64,000 bases of DNA from Wenzhouxiangella sediminis. GTDB lineage: Bacteria > Pseudomonadota > Gammaproteobacteria > Xanthomonadales > Wenzhouxiangellaceae. The first letter of the stretch is position 1. Every line of letters starts with the position of its first letter. Below are positions 44,783 to 53,464 of the stretch, piece after piece. A program made the translations under genes and the position numbers. A model generated the notes under the pieces. It made no database searches. It saw only the letters and a list, made by a program, of their open reading frames with translations, and had not been told where the DNA came from. The DNA is taken from assembly GCF_003410055.1 (NCBI RefSeq), contig NZ_QUZK01000047.1:1-64000 (forward strand), written 5' to 3'.

Positions 44783-46945
44783 ATGAAACACACACCAATC
44801 GCCCTGGCCGCCGCCCTGATCCTGGCCGGCAGCGCCGCGGCCAAGGAAGGCATGTGGACCCCCGACCAGCTGTCGCTGATCGCCGAGGACCTCAAGGAGA
44901 CCGGCCTGGAACTCGACCCCGATAGCCTCGACGAGCTCACCGACTTTCCCATGGGCGCGGTCATTTCCCTGGGCGGCTGCACGGCCAGCTTCGTCTCGCC
45001 CCAGGGCCTGGTGGTGACCAATCACCACTGCGCCCGCGGCTCCATCCAGTACAACGCCACCGCCGAGCAGAACTACCTCGAAGAAGGCTTCCTGGCCGAG
45101 GACATGGCCGCCGAGCTGCCGGCCGCGCCGGGCACGCGCGTTTACGTCACGGTCGGCGTCGAAGACGTCACCGACCGCGTGCGCCAGGGCATCAATGCCG
45201 ACATGTCCGGCAACAATGTGCACGACACCATCGAGTCGCGCCGCAAGGAAATCGTGGCCGAATGCGAAGCCCAGGCCGGCCACCGCTGCCAGGTCTCGAG
45301 CTTCTTCGGCGGGGCGCAGTACAAGCTGATCGACCGCCTGGAAATCCAGGACGTGCGCCTGGTCTACGGCCCGGCCGACAGCATCGGCAAGTACGGCGGT
45401 GACGTCGACAACTGGATGTGGCCGCGCCACACCGGCGACTTCGCCTTCTACCGAGCCTACGTCGGCCCCGACGGCCAGCCGGCCGAGCACTCCGAAGACA
45501 ACGTGCCCTACCAACCCGAGCACTACCTGAAGGTCTCGGCCGCCGGCCTGGACGAAGGTGATTTCGTGATGGCCGCCGGCTACCCCGGCTCGACCCAGCG
45601 CTACGCGCGCCTGCCCGAGGTGAAACACACCTTCGAGTGGCGCTACCCCACCTACATCGACACCCTCAACGGCTGGATCGACACCATCGAGGAAGCCGCA
45701 CCAGTTGGATCGGACGCGCGCATCAAGTATGAGAGCCTGCTCGCCGGCCTGAACAACTACGTCAAGAACCTGGGCGGCCAGATCGAGGGCGCGCGCCGCG
45801 TCGGCCTGGTCGAGCGTCGCCGCGCGCGCGAAGAAGCGCTCAACGCCTGGATCGAATCCGAAGCGCCCGACCGGGGCTACGCTGAAACCCTCGAGCAGCT
45901 CGACGAACTCAGCGCCGAGATGGCGCAGGCCTCGAAAGAGAACCGCCTGTACAACGACGCCACCAGATCGAGCCTGCTGTCGGCCGCCGAGGATCTCTAC
46001 CGCCTGAGCAAGGAACGCCAGAAGCCCGACGCCGAGCGCGAGCCCGGCTACATGGAACGCGACATGGCCTTCTTCGAGCAGCGCATGCAGCGCCTGGAGC
46101 GCCGCTACGATCCGGCCGTCGACCGGGCCGTATGGCTGTTCTTCCTCGAGCAGTACGTCGAGGCCGACGACAGCGTGCGCGTCGAAGCCCTGGACGAGGC
46201 CCTGAACCTGCCCGAGACCTGGGACGAACAGCAGGTGGCCGACACCCTCGACCGCTTCTACGCAGAGACCGGGCTCGACAGCGTCGAGCGCCGCCTGGAG
46301 CTGATGGAAGCCGACCCGGAAGCCTTCGAGAACAGCGACGACCCCTTCATCCAACTGGCCGTCGCTCTCTATGACACCGAACGCGAACTCGAGCGCGAAG
46401 GCGAGGCGCGCGCCGGCCGCATGCAGGTGCTGCGCCCGGACTACATGGACGCCATCATCGCCTGGCAGAGGGACCAGGGCTACGCCGCCTACCCCGACGC
46501 CAACTCCACGCTGCGCATCACCTACGGCACCGTGATGGGCGGCTCGCCCAAGGACGGCCTGATCTATGCGCCCTTCACCACCCTGGAAGGCATCCTGGAA
46601 AAGAACACCGGCGAGGCCCCCTTCAACGCCCCCGAGCACCAGCTCGAGCTGATCCGCGAAAGCATCCACGGCCGCTGGGAAAAGGAAAGCCTGGACTCGG
46701 TGCCGGTCAACTTCCTCTCCGACCTGGACGTCACCGGCGGCAACTCCGGCTCGGCCACCATGAACGCCCGCGGCGAACTGGTCGGCCTGCTGTTCGACGG
46801 CACCATCGAGAGCGTCAACTCCGACTGGGACTTCGACCCCCGCACCACCCGCTCCATCCACGTCGACAGCCGCTACATGCTGTGGGTGATGGACAAGGTC
46901 GACGGCGCCGACCACCTGATCGAGGAAATGGAGCTGGTCGAGTAA
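44783..46945 (+). CDS. S46-family dipeptidyl peptidase (DPP7/DPP11-like)
   Basis: 720 residues with signal peptide (PIALAAALILAGSAAAK). The catalytic His is in VVTNHHCARG (80s), Asp in GDVDNWMWPRHTGDFAFYR and Ser655 in TGGNSGSATMN, with the long helical insertion between. S46 enzymes release dipeptides from the N terminus of peptides in the periplasm; the DPP7 versus DPP11 specificity residue is not assigned. The gene follows a duplicated repeat block and its upstream sequence ends in the 3' edge of that block. Confidence 0.93.
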   Translation: MKHTPIALAAALILAGSAAAKEGMWTPDQLSLIAEDLKETGLELDPDSLDELTDFPMGAVISLGGCTASFVSPQGLVVTNHHCARGSIQYNATAEQNYLEEGFLAEDMAAELPAAPGTRVYVTVGVEDVTDRVRQGINADMSGNNVHDTIESRRKEIVAECEAQAGHRCQVSSFFGGAQYKLIDRLEIQDVRLVYGPADSIGKYGGDVDNWMWPRHTGDFAFYRAYVGPDGQPAEHSEDNVPYQPEHYLKVSAAGLDEGDFVMAAGYPGSTQRYARLPEVKHTFEWRYPTYIDTLNGWIDTIEEAAPVGSDARIKYESLLAGLNNYVKNLGGQIEGARRVGLVERRRAREEALNAWIESEAPDRGYAETLEQLDELSAEMAQASKENRLYNDATRSSLLSAAEDLYRLSKERQKPDAEREPGYMERDMAFFEQRMQRLERRYDPAVDRAVWLFFLEQYVEADDSVRVEALDEALNLPETWDEQQVADTLDRFYAETGLDSVERRLELMEADPEAFENSDDPFIQLAVALYDTERELEREGEARAGRMQVLRPDYMDAIIAWQRDQGYAAYPDANSTLRITYGTVMGGSPKDGLIYAPFTTLEGILEKNTGEAPFNAPEHQLELIRESIHGRWEKESLDSVPVNFLSDLDVTGGNSGSATMNARGELVGLLFDGTIESVNSDWDFDPRTTRSIHVDSRYMLWVMDKVDGADHLIEEMELVE

Positions 46946-46968
46946 GGCTGACCATCCTTCCAACCCAT

Positions 46969-46989
46969 GCGGGCGGGCCTCCCGCCCGC
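46969..46989 (+). terminator. Possible terminator hairpin after the S46 peptidase gene
   Basis: GCGGGCGGG/CCCGCCCGC with CCT loop (perfect 9-bp arms) lies 23 bases after the stop. No T-run follows, so it may be only an intrinsic hairpin. Confidence 0.4.
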
Positions 46990-47209
46990 GTGGCCGATCA
47001 GGTCCAGTCTCCAACGGCCAATTCGGCGATTGATTTCCCGAGGGCCGACGAAGCATCCGCAGGATGCGTTGAGGCCGAAGGCCGTAGCCCATCTGTCCCT
47101 TCCAGGCCTCGCTGAATCGGCGATGACGCCGCAATAGCCCTTGCTGATTTCGGATATTTCGAATAAATTGGCGGTCAGAGAGGGTGAGAACCATCTGGGG
47201 AAGGATGAA

Positions 47210-47662
47210 ATGAGCAACGCTGAGTACACCGATGATCTTCCGAGTCCGGAAGCGGTCAGCCTGGCACGAGAAAGCGCGGCGGCCCTGAGTCGTCTGCTGC
47301 GCGAACGCCCGGAAAGCGATCGCGCGCGGGTGCAGCTGGACGGGGAAGAGCTGATTCTGCCTCGCAGCGCGCTCTCTCTTCTGCGGAATCTACTGTCTGA
47401 AATGGCGCAAGGCCACGCCGTAACCACCATTCCCGTGCATGCTGAACTAACCACACAGCAAGCAGCCGATATGCTGAATGTGTCCCGACCCTTCCTGGTG
47501 AAGCTCCTGGAGGCGGATGAGATTCCGCACACCAGGGTGGGGACACACCGGCGAGTGCGGTTGAAAGACCTGCTTGAATACAAGAAGCAGCGTGACCGGA
47601 AAGCTGACGCTGCTCTCCAGGAACTCGCCGATCAAGCCCAGGATCTGGACATGGGATACTGA
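47210..47662 (+). CDS. Antitoxin with excisionase-type (MerR-like) helix-turn-helix
   Basis: 150 residues. The C-terminal part (about 78-128, LTTQQAADMLNVSRPFLVKL, then RVGTHRRVRLKDLLEYKKQR) is an excisionase/MerR-type DNA-binding domain; the N-terminal ~70 residues are helical and charged. It is followed two bases later by a PIN gene, a typical type II toxin-antitoxin order. GGGGAAGG precedes the ATG. Confidence 0.85.
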   Translation: MSNAEYTDDLPSPEAVSLARESAAALSRLLRERPESDRARVQLDGEELILPRSALSLLRNLLSEMAQGHAVTTIPVHAELTTQQAADMLNVSRPFLVKLLEADEIPHTRVGTHRRVRLKDLLEYKKQRDRKADAALQELADQAQDLDMGY

Positions 47663-47664
47663 GA

Positions 47665-48231
47665 ATGCGTTTTGTCGTCGTCTACGACGCATGCGTTCTC
47701 TACCCCGCTCCTTTGCGCGACTTCCTGATCCGGTTGGCTGGAACGGGGCTCTTTGCCGCCCGATGGACCCGGCACATTCACGACGAATGGACACGAAACC
47801 TCCTGGCCGATCGCCCCGACCTCACCGAGGAACAGCTTCAGCGCACCCGCGAACTCATGGATGCTGCGGTGCCGGACTGCCTCGTTGAGAACTATCAGCG
47901 CCTTGTCCCGGCGCTGGAGTTGCCAGATCCCGATGACCGGCATGTACTTGCTGCCGCCATCGTTGCCCACGCTCAAATCATAGTCACCTTCAATCTGAAA
48001 GACTTTCCGGGCCATGCACTCGATCCATTCGGCGTCGAAGCCATGCACCCCGATCGATTTGTGGAGTGCCAGATGGACTTGAGTGAAGCGTCGGTCGTTC
48101 AGGCCGCAAAGGCCCAGCGCAATAGCCTTAGAAATCCCGCGAAGGACGCCAGCGAATTTCTTGACACACTAGCGGCACAGGGATTGCCGGCTACGGCCGA
48201 CCGACTGCGAGATTTCGAAGAATTGATCTGA
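47665..48231 (+). CDS. PIN-domain toxin (VapC-like ribonuclease)
   Basis: 188 residues. The PIN acidic residues are visible in VYDACVLYP, HDEWTRNLL, DPDDRHVLAAAIV and FNLKDFP. PIN toxins cut tRNA or other RNA. Paired with the upstream Xis-type antitoxin. The C-terminal ~50 residues extend beyond the core PIN fold. Confidence 0.88.
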   Translation: MRFVVVYDACVLYPAPLRDFLIRLAGTGLFAARWTRHIHDEWTRNLLADRPDLTEEQLQRTRELMDAAVPDCLVENYQRLVPALELPDPDDRHVLAAAIVAHAQIIVTFNLKDFPGHALDPFGVEAMHPDRFVECQMDLSEASVVQAAKAQRNSLRNPAKDASEFLDTLAAQGLPATADRLRDFEELI

Positions 48232-48250
48232 TGCCCAAAGTAATTGGAGA

Positions 48251-48637
48251 ATGACCCCTTCCGCACGGCGAAGCTCAACCACCGAATGGCCCGAACTGGC
48301 CGAATTCAAACAACAATTCCGCCAGTTCACCGCCGAGCGCGACTGGGCCCAATTCCACTCGCCTAAGAACTTGGCAATGGCGCTGGCGGGTGAAGCCGGC
48401 GAACTGCTCGAACTCTTCCAGTGGCTCACCCAGGAAGAAAGCGGCAACCTGCCCGACGACGCCAAACAGGCCGTCGCCCACGAAATCGCCGACATCCAGA
48501 TCTACCTGGCCGCCATCTCCGATCGCTTAGGCATCGACATCGGCCCGGCGGTGGCCGAGAAGATGAAGCTCAACGCCGAGAAGTATCCGGCAGATCTGGC
48601 GCGGGGAAGTGCGCTGAAATACAGCAAGCTGAAATAA
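48251..48637 (+). CDS. MazG-like nucleotide pyrophosphohydrolase (RS21-C6/dCTPase type)
   Basis: 128 residues. The metal-binding EAGELLELFQW (ExxE) and EIADIQIYL (ExxD) helices identify the MazG/all-alpha NTP-PPase fold; KMKLNAEKYPADLARGSALKYSKL is the typical C-terminal part of the RS21-C6 group. It hydrolyses a (d)NTP to monophosphate and PPi; substrate not assigned. Start codon at 48251 gives MTPSARRSSTTEWPELAEF. Confidence 0.88.
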   Translation: MTPSARRSSTTEWPELAEFKQQFRQFTAERDWAQFHSPKNLAMALAGEAGELLELFQWLTQEESGNLPDDAKQAVAHEIADIQIYLAAISDRLGIDIGPAVAEKMKLNAEKYPADLARGSALKYSKLK

Positions 48638-48658
48638 CCCAACAACGACCAACCCCCC

Positions 48659-48725
48659 GTAGGAGCGGTCTCCGGACCGCGATCTCCCAGCCCAGAATCC
48701 GTCGTGATCTGGAGATCGCTCCTAC
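48659..48725. repeat. GTAGGAGCG-type palindromic element
   Basis: GTAGGAGCG (48659-48667) pairs with CGCTCCTAC (48717-48725); an inner GCGGTC-TCCG-GACCGC hairpin and GATCTCC/GGAGATC arms lie between. It overlaps the last codon of the following gene on the minus strand. Confidence 0.65.
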
Positions 48726-49660
48726 TGTCCCCCGTTCCCATCAACCGAACGCCCCGCCATGTCATGCAAAAACCCAATGGCGCTCCGCATCGCTCCACCG
48801 CGAAACAGAAACGACGTAACGTGCCCACGCAGGCGCATCCGGTAGAGCTCAGCGTGCACTCCGTGTTCGAGCAGCGCCTCGTACAGCACCCGGGCATGCT
48901 CGAATGGCACCGTCTGATCCAGCGTGCCGTGGAAAAGGAAAAACGGCGGCGCATCGTCATGCACATGCGTAATCGGCGAGGCCGCCCGATAGGCGGCCGG
49001 CGCCTCGTCCTGCCTCGCCCCCATCAGCTGCCGCAACAGCTTCCCGCCGGAAAACAGGATGAAATCCGACGGAATACCCCCGACCACCACCGCAAAATAG
49101 CCGTCGTCGTCCGGCCCGTACTCGGCATTCAGCGGCGAGTCCGTGCCGGCCACCAGCCCGGCCAGCGCCACCAGGTGCGCCCCGGACGAAAACCCAAGCC
49201 CCGCAATCCGGTCGGGATCGATCCGCAGCCGCGAGGCTTCCTCGCGCATCCACCGATGCGCGATCTGAACGTCATGGAGCTGGGCTGGAAAGCGATACTC
49301 GGGCGCAAAGCGATAGTCGATATTGACCGCCACGAAACCGCTGTCGGCCAGCCGGCGCGAGATGTCGGCCATGTCGCCCCGACTGCGCCGCTCCCAGCCA
49401 CCACCGTGCACCACCAACACAGCCGGCCAGGCCGCCGGACTGCCTTCGGGACTATTGCCGTCCGGAATATAGACATCGGCATACAGCGCTTGCGGCCAGT
49501 CCGGCGGTGAAGAGCGCTGATCGGCCAGCACCACATGGCCGTTGTCCGGAAACGAGATGTCCCGCCCGGGGTCGTTGAGATGACGCGCGCAGCCGCCGAC
49601 CACCAGGCAGGGCAGCAGCACGATCGTGAAAGCAATCGAGTTGGTCATGCGCGACATCAT
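48722..49660 (-). CDS. Alpha/beta-hydrolase lipoprotein (BD-FAE/esterase-lipase-like)
   Basis: 312 residues. A lipobox-like LVVGGC follows a hydrophobic signal segment, so it is predicted to be lipid-anchored. The HGGGW oxyanion motif, nucleophile elbow GFSSGA and likely catalytic Asp and His (GTLDQTVPFEHA, RLRGHVTSFL) place it with acetyl-hydrolase/BD-FAE carboxylesterases. Substrate unknown. Confidence 0.85.
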   Translation of the reverse strand: MMSRMTNSIAFTIVLLPCLVVGGCARHLNDPGRDISFPDNGHVVLADQRSSPPDWPQALYADVYIPDGNSPEGSPAAWPAVLVVHGGGWERRSRGDMADISRRLADSGFVAVNIDYRFAPEYRFPAQLHDVQIAHRWMREEASRLRIDPDRIAGLGFSSGAHLVALAGLVAGTDSPLNAEYGPDDDGYFAVVVGGIPSDFILFSGGKLLRQLMGARQDEAPAAYRAASPITHVHDDAPPFFLFHGTLDQTVPFEHARVLYEALLEHGVHAELYRMRLRGHVTSFLFRGGAMRSAIGFLHDMAGRSVDGNGGQ

Positions 49661-49675
49661 GGCCCCGCCCTGGAT

Positions 49676-50080
49676 CTAGATCGCATCGTCTGCCACCTTC
49701 TCGGTGGCTTCGATCAGATCCGAAACCAGGCGGTCGGTGATCTGAAGGTCGCCTTCGTACTCGCCCCGGTTGCGGACATCGTGACACTTGGCGAGCACGC
49801 GCCACACCTCAGGGCCCAGGCCGAGTGTTTGAGGCAGCACCTGGAACACGATGTAGCGATGCCTGGGGCGGTATCCCTTGGCGCGGAGTGCCGCCAGGCA
49901 AAGCGCATGGGCCGCGTTGTAGGCTAGGTCGAACCGGCCCTCCAGAGATAAACGCCTGAGCCGGCAATCGGCCAGCCGTGTCAGGCCGGAGTGCCTCAGA
50001 CCTTCGCATTCCGCCTTGTCCGGCGGTTCGGCCGCAAGCGGTTGCCCGGGCCCGGTCAAACGCTCAAGCTTGGAACTCAT
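49676..50080 (-). CDS. HEPN-domain protein (toxin partner of the MNT)
   Basis: 134 residues, all helical, with the conserved RFDLAYNAAHALCLAALRAKG and CHDVRNRGEYEG segments typical of HEPN proteins. It overlaps the 3' end of the nucleotidyltransferase gene by 17 bases on the same strand. HEPN/MNT pairs act as toxin-antitoxin modules in which MNT may AMPylate HEPN. The canonical RxxxxxH active pair is not clear, so RNase activity is uncertain. Confidence 0.75.
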   Translation of the reverse strand: MSSKLERLTGPGQPLAAEPPDKAECEGLRHSGLTRLADCRLRRLSLEGRFDLAYNAAHALCLAALRAKGYRPRHRYIVFQVLPQTLGLGPEVWRVLAKCHDVRNRGEYEGDLQITDRLVSDLIEATEKVADDAI

Positions 50081-50696
50081 TCGGGTTTCCCAGGATCCAG
50101 AGTTTCGGTTGCTCGAGTATTCGCGTGATGAAGGCGTTCGTCTCCTGTCGGCGCTGATTCAATTCGGCATGGGTATAGACGGTCGGGTTAACCATTCTTC
50201 CCAGTTGCACCGTGGCCTCTTCGAGCGCCTCGTAGAGCTGGGCATACGACAAGTCTTCGCTGACGACCAATAAATCGATGTCGCTGTCAGCCGTATCGCT
50301 TCCCTTGGCCACTGATCCGTATACGAAGGCGAGGGAGACCCTGTTGGAGAGCGGCGCCAGCGCTGCACGCAGCACGTCGCCCAGTCCGACCGTTTTCAGA
50401 ACCAGCCCGCGCAGCTCCTCGAAAACGGGACACTCGGGGTTCGCCTGGTAGTGCTTCTGCCGCCCGATCTTCTCGACGGTGACAATACCTGCCTCCGCCA
50501 GCCGCCGGAGCTCGCGGAACACGGCACCCGTGCCCGACTCGGCCATGCCGACAAGCTCGTTGGAATAGAAGCTGCGCCCCGGATTGCCGAACAGGATGCC
50601 GAGCACGCGCTGCTGAACGCGATTGAACAGGGCATCGGCAATACCGCTGCCCGAGACTGCATACTCAGCTTCACCCGAATCCTTGATAACACCCAT
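50064..50696 (-). CDS. Nucleotidyltransferase with N-terminal winged helix (MNT antitoxin-like)
   Basis: 210 residues. An N-terminal wHTH (about 20-85, RVLGILFGNPGRSFYSNELV, ELRRLAEAGIVTVEKIGRQKHY) is followed by a minimal nucleotidyltransferase domain with GSVAKGSDTADSDIDLLVV (127-145; catalytic Asp139 and Asp141). The start codon at 50696 coincides with the position expected for transcription start from the -35/-10 seen just upstream, so it may be a leaderless mRNA. The gene can be extended 24 codons upstream but that would read through the promoter. Confidence 0.82.
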   Translation of the reverse strand: MGVIKDSGEAEYAVSGSGIADALFNRVQQRVLGILFGNPGRSFYSNELVGMAESGTGAVFRELRRLAEAGIVTVEKIGRQKHYQANPECPVFEELRGLVLKTVGLGDVLRAALAPLSNRVSLAFVYGSVAKGSDTADSDIDLLVVSEDLSYAQLYEALEEATVQLGRMVNPTVYTHAELNQRRQETNAFITRILEQPKLWILGNPNEFQA

Positions 50697-50732
50697 ATTG
50701 GGAATGATCGCACCCAATACGGGATTTTTCAA
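50692..50732 (-). promoter_or_regulatory. Promoter and inverted-repeat operator of the MNT-HEPN pair
   Basis: On the minus strand TTGAAA (50732-50727) and GATCAT (50709-50704) are spaced by 17 bases. An inverted repeat CCCATATTGGG (50692-50702) and CCCAATACGGG (50713-50723; one mismatch) overlaps the -10 and the start codon. The wHTH of the product is the obvious candidate binder. Confidence 0.6.
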
Positions 50733-50846
50733 ACCCCGGGTGACGGCGCAATCAAGGGACTGGGCCAAGGAGGCTCGGCACGGGAACTCAACCGGAAAGA
50801 GAGCCGCTGGCTTGTTGCCAGCCCTTCAAGATTGGATACTGACCGC

Positions 50847-51239
50847 ATGGCTGAAGAAGACTGCCCCTTCTGCGATCCGGACCCTGAACAGGTTCTCTAC
50901 GACAACGAACACCTGCTCGCCCTGTGGGACCGCTACCCGGTCAGCCCGGGCCACGCCCTGCTCGTCCCGCGTCGCCACGTCGCCGGTTGGTTCGAGGCCT
51001 CGCCGGCCGAGCAGCTGGCGCTGGTCGCGGCACTGCCCGTGGTGCGAGAGAAGATCGAGCGCATGCACCAGCCCAGTGGTTGGAACATCGGCATCAACGT
51101 CGGTCGGTCGGCTGGGCAAACGGTGTTCCACCTGCATGTCCATCTGATTCCGCGCTACGACGGCGACCAGGAAGACCCGCGTGGCGGCGTGCGCCATGTT
51201 GTTCCGGAAAAGGCGCGTTATTGGGAAGACCCTGAATGA
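50847..51239 (+). CDS. HIT-family hydrolase
   Basis: 130 residues. The histidine triad HLHVHLIPR (His95, His97, His99) and the FCDPDPEQVLYDN and RHVAGWFEASPAEQLAL segments mark a HIT hydrolase of dinucleotide polyphosphates or nucleotide conjugates. ATGA overlap with the next HNH gene indicates translational coupling. Confidence 0.9.
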   Translation: MAEEDCPFCDPDPEQVLYDNEHLLALWDRYPVSPGHALLVPRRHVAGWFEASPAEQLALVAALPVVREKIERMHQPSGWNIGINVGRSAGQTVFHLHVHLIPRYDGDQEDPRGGVRHVVPEKARYWEDPE

Positions 51240-52318
51240 AGCCCGAAGAAGGCATCCGGTTCCTGCGCCAGTTCCAGGAGCTACTGGCCGAAGGCGGCTT
51301 CGTCGCCACCTACAAGTTCGCCCTGATGCAGGCCCTGGCGGACTTGTCGGTCGAGCACCAGGCGGCGCAGGATGGGTCGCTCAGGCTCCATGTCGACCAG
51401 CTGGCCGAGAAGTTCGTGGAGTACTACTGGAACCAGGCCAGGCCATTCCACGACAGAGTCCTTCGGCAGAACACCAAGGGCCAGGCAGAAGTATTGCTTC
51501 GCATCCAGGACTATCGCAGCCTTTCGGACGGCAAGCTCGGGCAACTCCAAGCCGACCGGGCCGCCTGGCAAAAATTGATCCGTCGCGTCGCGGCGATCAT
51601 CGTGAAAATGCCGCTCTGGAGACTCCAGATCGTCGGCAACCGCAAGAACGAATTCCTCTACCGCGAAGCCGAATACCGGGATCGGTCCCTTCGCCTGCTC
51701 CCGGGCGTCCCGGATGCCTTCCGGGCGTTTCACCCCATGCTCACCAGCATGATCCGCGGTGGCTGGATCAGCCAGATCCACCGAATCGGAGCCAACAAGC
51801 CGGTCCTGGGCGCGCAGGCAGAGCTGGAAGACTTCCTCTTCGGAACCGATCGCCGCTCCCTGGAGCGCTTCACCGCTGTAATCCGCGCGCACCAATCACG
51901 CGAGTGCTTCTATTGCGGCAAGCGCGTCACCGGCCAAGGCGACCTGGACCACTTCATCCCCTGGTCGCGCTACCCGCTCGACCTCGGCCACAACTTCGTC
52001 TATGCCCACAAGGGCTGCAACAACGCCAAGCGCGATCATTTGGCCGCAGTCACGCACCTGGAGCGCTGGCGAATCCAGAACCTGGACGAGGGGCACAGCC
52101 TGGCGAAGGCCTTCGAGCGCGAGGGACTATCCAGTGACCTCGAGCGCTCCGTCCTCATCGCCCGCTGGGCCTACGAGCAAGGCTGCGCCAGCGGCGCCAG
52201 GCTGTGGGTGCGGGACAGTGAGTTCGAGGACTGCGACTACCGCTGGCAAAGCGCCCTGGCCGCCCCGAGCGCCCTGAGACTCGCCGCCGAAGACGCTTCA
52301 CCTCGTTACGAGGGCTAG
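51236..52318 (+). CDS. HNH endonuclease coupled to HIT protein
   Basis: 360 residues. The N-terminal ~215 residues are helical and unassigned. The C-terminal HNH domain has CFYCG (224-228), DLDHFIPWS (236-244) and HNFVYAHKGCNNAKRDH (252-268), a complete metal-bound HNH nuclease. ATG overlaps the HIT stop. HIT-HNH pairs recur near defence genes; the function of the pair is unknown. A decayed copy of its 3' end lies about 1.2 kb downstream. Confidence 0.85.
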   Translation: MKPEEGIRFLRQFQELLAEGGFVATYKFALMQALADLSVEHQAAQDGSLRLHVDQLAEKFVEYYWNQARPFHDRVLRQNTKGQAEVLLRIQDYRSLSDGKLGQLQADRAAWQKLIRRVAAIIVKMPLWRLQIVGNRKNEFLYREAEYRDRSLRLLPGVPDAFRAFHPMLTSMIRGGWISQIHRIGANKPVLGAQAELEDFLFGTDRRSLERFTAVIRAHQSRECFYCGKRVTGQGDLDHFIPWSRYPLDLGHNFVYAHKGCNNAKRDHLAAVTHLERWRIQNLDEGHSLAKAFEREGLSSDLERSVLIARWAYEQGCASGARLWVRDSEFEDCDYRWQSALAAPSALRLAAEDASPRYEG

Positions 52319-52398
52319 AGCATGCTTGTAATGAATATTGCCTGAGAACGCAGCGACCGCACTTCAGCTATTGATGGTCGAAGAAGTGTCAGCGCGAA

Positions 52399-53415
52399 TT
52401 AGCTCGGCTCACCGCTTTCCATGATCTCCAGTCGAAGCCCGAACAGATCCGCGACATCCTCGAGCATCAACTCCTGTCCGATGGTCCGCGTCCCGTTATC
52501 GAGCGCGAACTCGTCCAGCCGGTAGAACGCACTCGGAAGATCAGCCTGCGAGACGGAATCGCGGTAATGAACCGCCAGGGCTGCCATCCCGGTCACAGGT
52601 AGGTTCCTGGCGGATGGTTCGTCAGTTTCGGAATCAGGTCCGTCTACCCGGGAGAGACGCTGCAGCAGCAGCCCCAGGCAACCCTCGGCCGCCGACCCTG
52701 CCCTGTCCGCTTCCGTATCGCTCGCGCCCGAGTTCTCGGAGGCCTGGGCCAGCAGGCTCTCCATCGCTGCCATCGCGGATTCGGGCGTGAGGCCCGCCAG
52801 AAGTCCGTGATTGCTGGCGATCCACTGTTGGGCAGCTTCTTCCAGACGCCTGGTGCGTGTCGCTCGCCGTTTCTGCTGACGCTGGAAGCGCCAATACGCA
52901 ATCAACCCCGCACTCGACTCGGACAGCCAGATCGCCAGATTCAGCGTACCGACGATCAGGTAGCCGAGCATGGCGATCGTCAACCGAACGAGCATGACGA
53001 GCATCTGGAACAGCGCGACCACGCCATTGATCGCGGCCGCCTTCTGGCCGCGCATCTGAACCCCGGCGATCTTTGCCGAGGAGCGGCCGGGGTTCGTGAA
53101 GTTGATGGTGCCAAGTCCCATCTTGCCCGACAAGGAAACACCCGACTTCGACAGATTCAACTTTGCCGGGCCCTTCCCGTACCGACCGCGCAGCACGAAG
53201 CGCGAATTCTGAAACGCGACCTGGGTGTTGCGAGCCGGCGTCATCGAAATCCGGGTGCCCCGCTGAGTGTTCGCCGTCAGGCTCAGGCCGCCGGCACGGA
53301 TCTGTTCCCGCAGCGCAATGCCGCCCGTGCGGCTTGCGCGAAGGTGTTCGCCCCGGTGCTCGATGCGAACCTGGCGTCCTTCGCTGTCCTTGTTGCCGAT
53401 TCCCAGAAAGCCCAT
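52399..53415 (-). CDS. Hypothetical membrane protein with DUF4236-like N-terminal region
   Basis: 338 residues. The N-terminal NLSKSGVSLSGKMGLGTINF resembles DUF4236-type beta-rich proteins. Two hydrophobic segments (about 130-170, VVALFQMLVMLVRLTIAMLG, YLIVGTLNLAIWLSESSAGL) and a basic then acidic Ala-rich C-terminal part follow. No catalytic motif. ATG at 53415 is used; a TTG three codons upstream is possible. It is flanked by the intact HNH gene and its decayed copy. Function unknown. Confidence 0.6.
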   Translation of the reverse strand: MGFLGIGNKDSEGRQVRIEHRGEHLRASRTGGIALREQIRAGGLSLTANTQRGTRISMTPARNTQVAFQNSRFVLRGRYGKGPAKLNLSKSGVSLSGKMGLGTINFTNPGRSSAKIAGVQMRGQKAAAINGVVALFQMLVMLVRLTIAMLGYLIVGTLNLAIWLSESSAGLIAYWRFQRQQKRRATRTRRLEEAAQQWIASNHGLLAGLTPESAMAAMESLLAQASENSGASDTEADRAGSAAEGCLGLLLQRLSRVDGPDSETDEPSARNLPVTGMAALAVHYRDSVSQADLPSAFYRLDEFALDNGTRTIGQELMLEDVADLFGLRLEIMESGEPS

Positions 53416-53464
53416 TCCCAACAACCGCGATCCATTTCCGCGACCCTCTTAAAACCCTAACACC

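Noticed and set aside
44216-47194. Extension of the sigma-factor frame to a 1183-codon ORF
   Set aside because: It runs antisense through the repeat block and the whole S46 peptidase gene; only the last ~190 codons show sigma-factor sequence.
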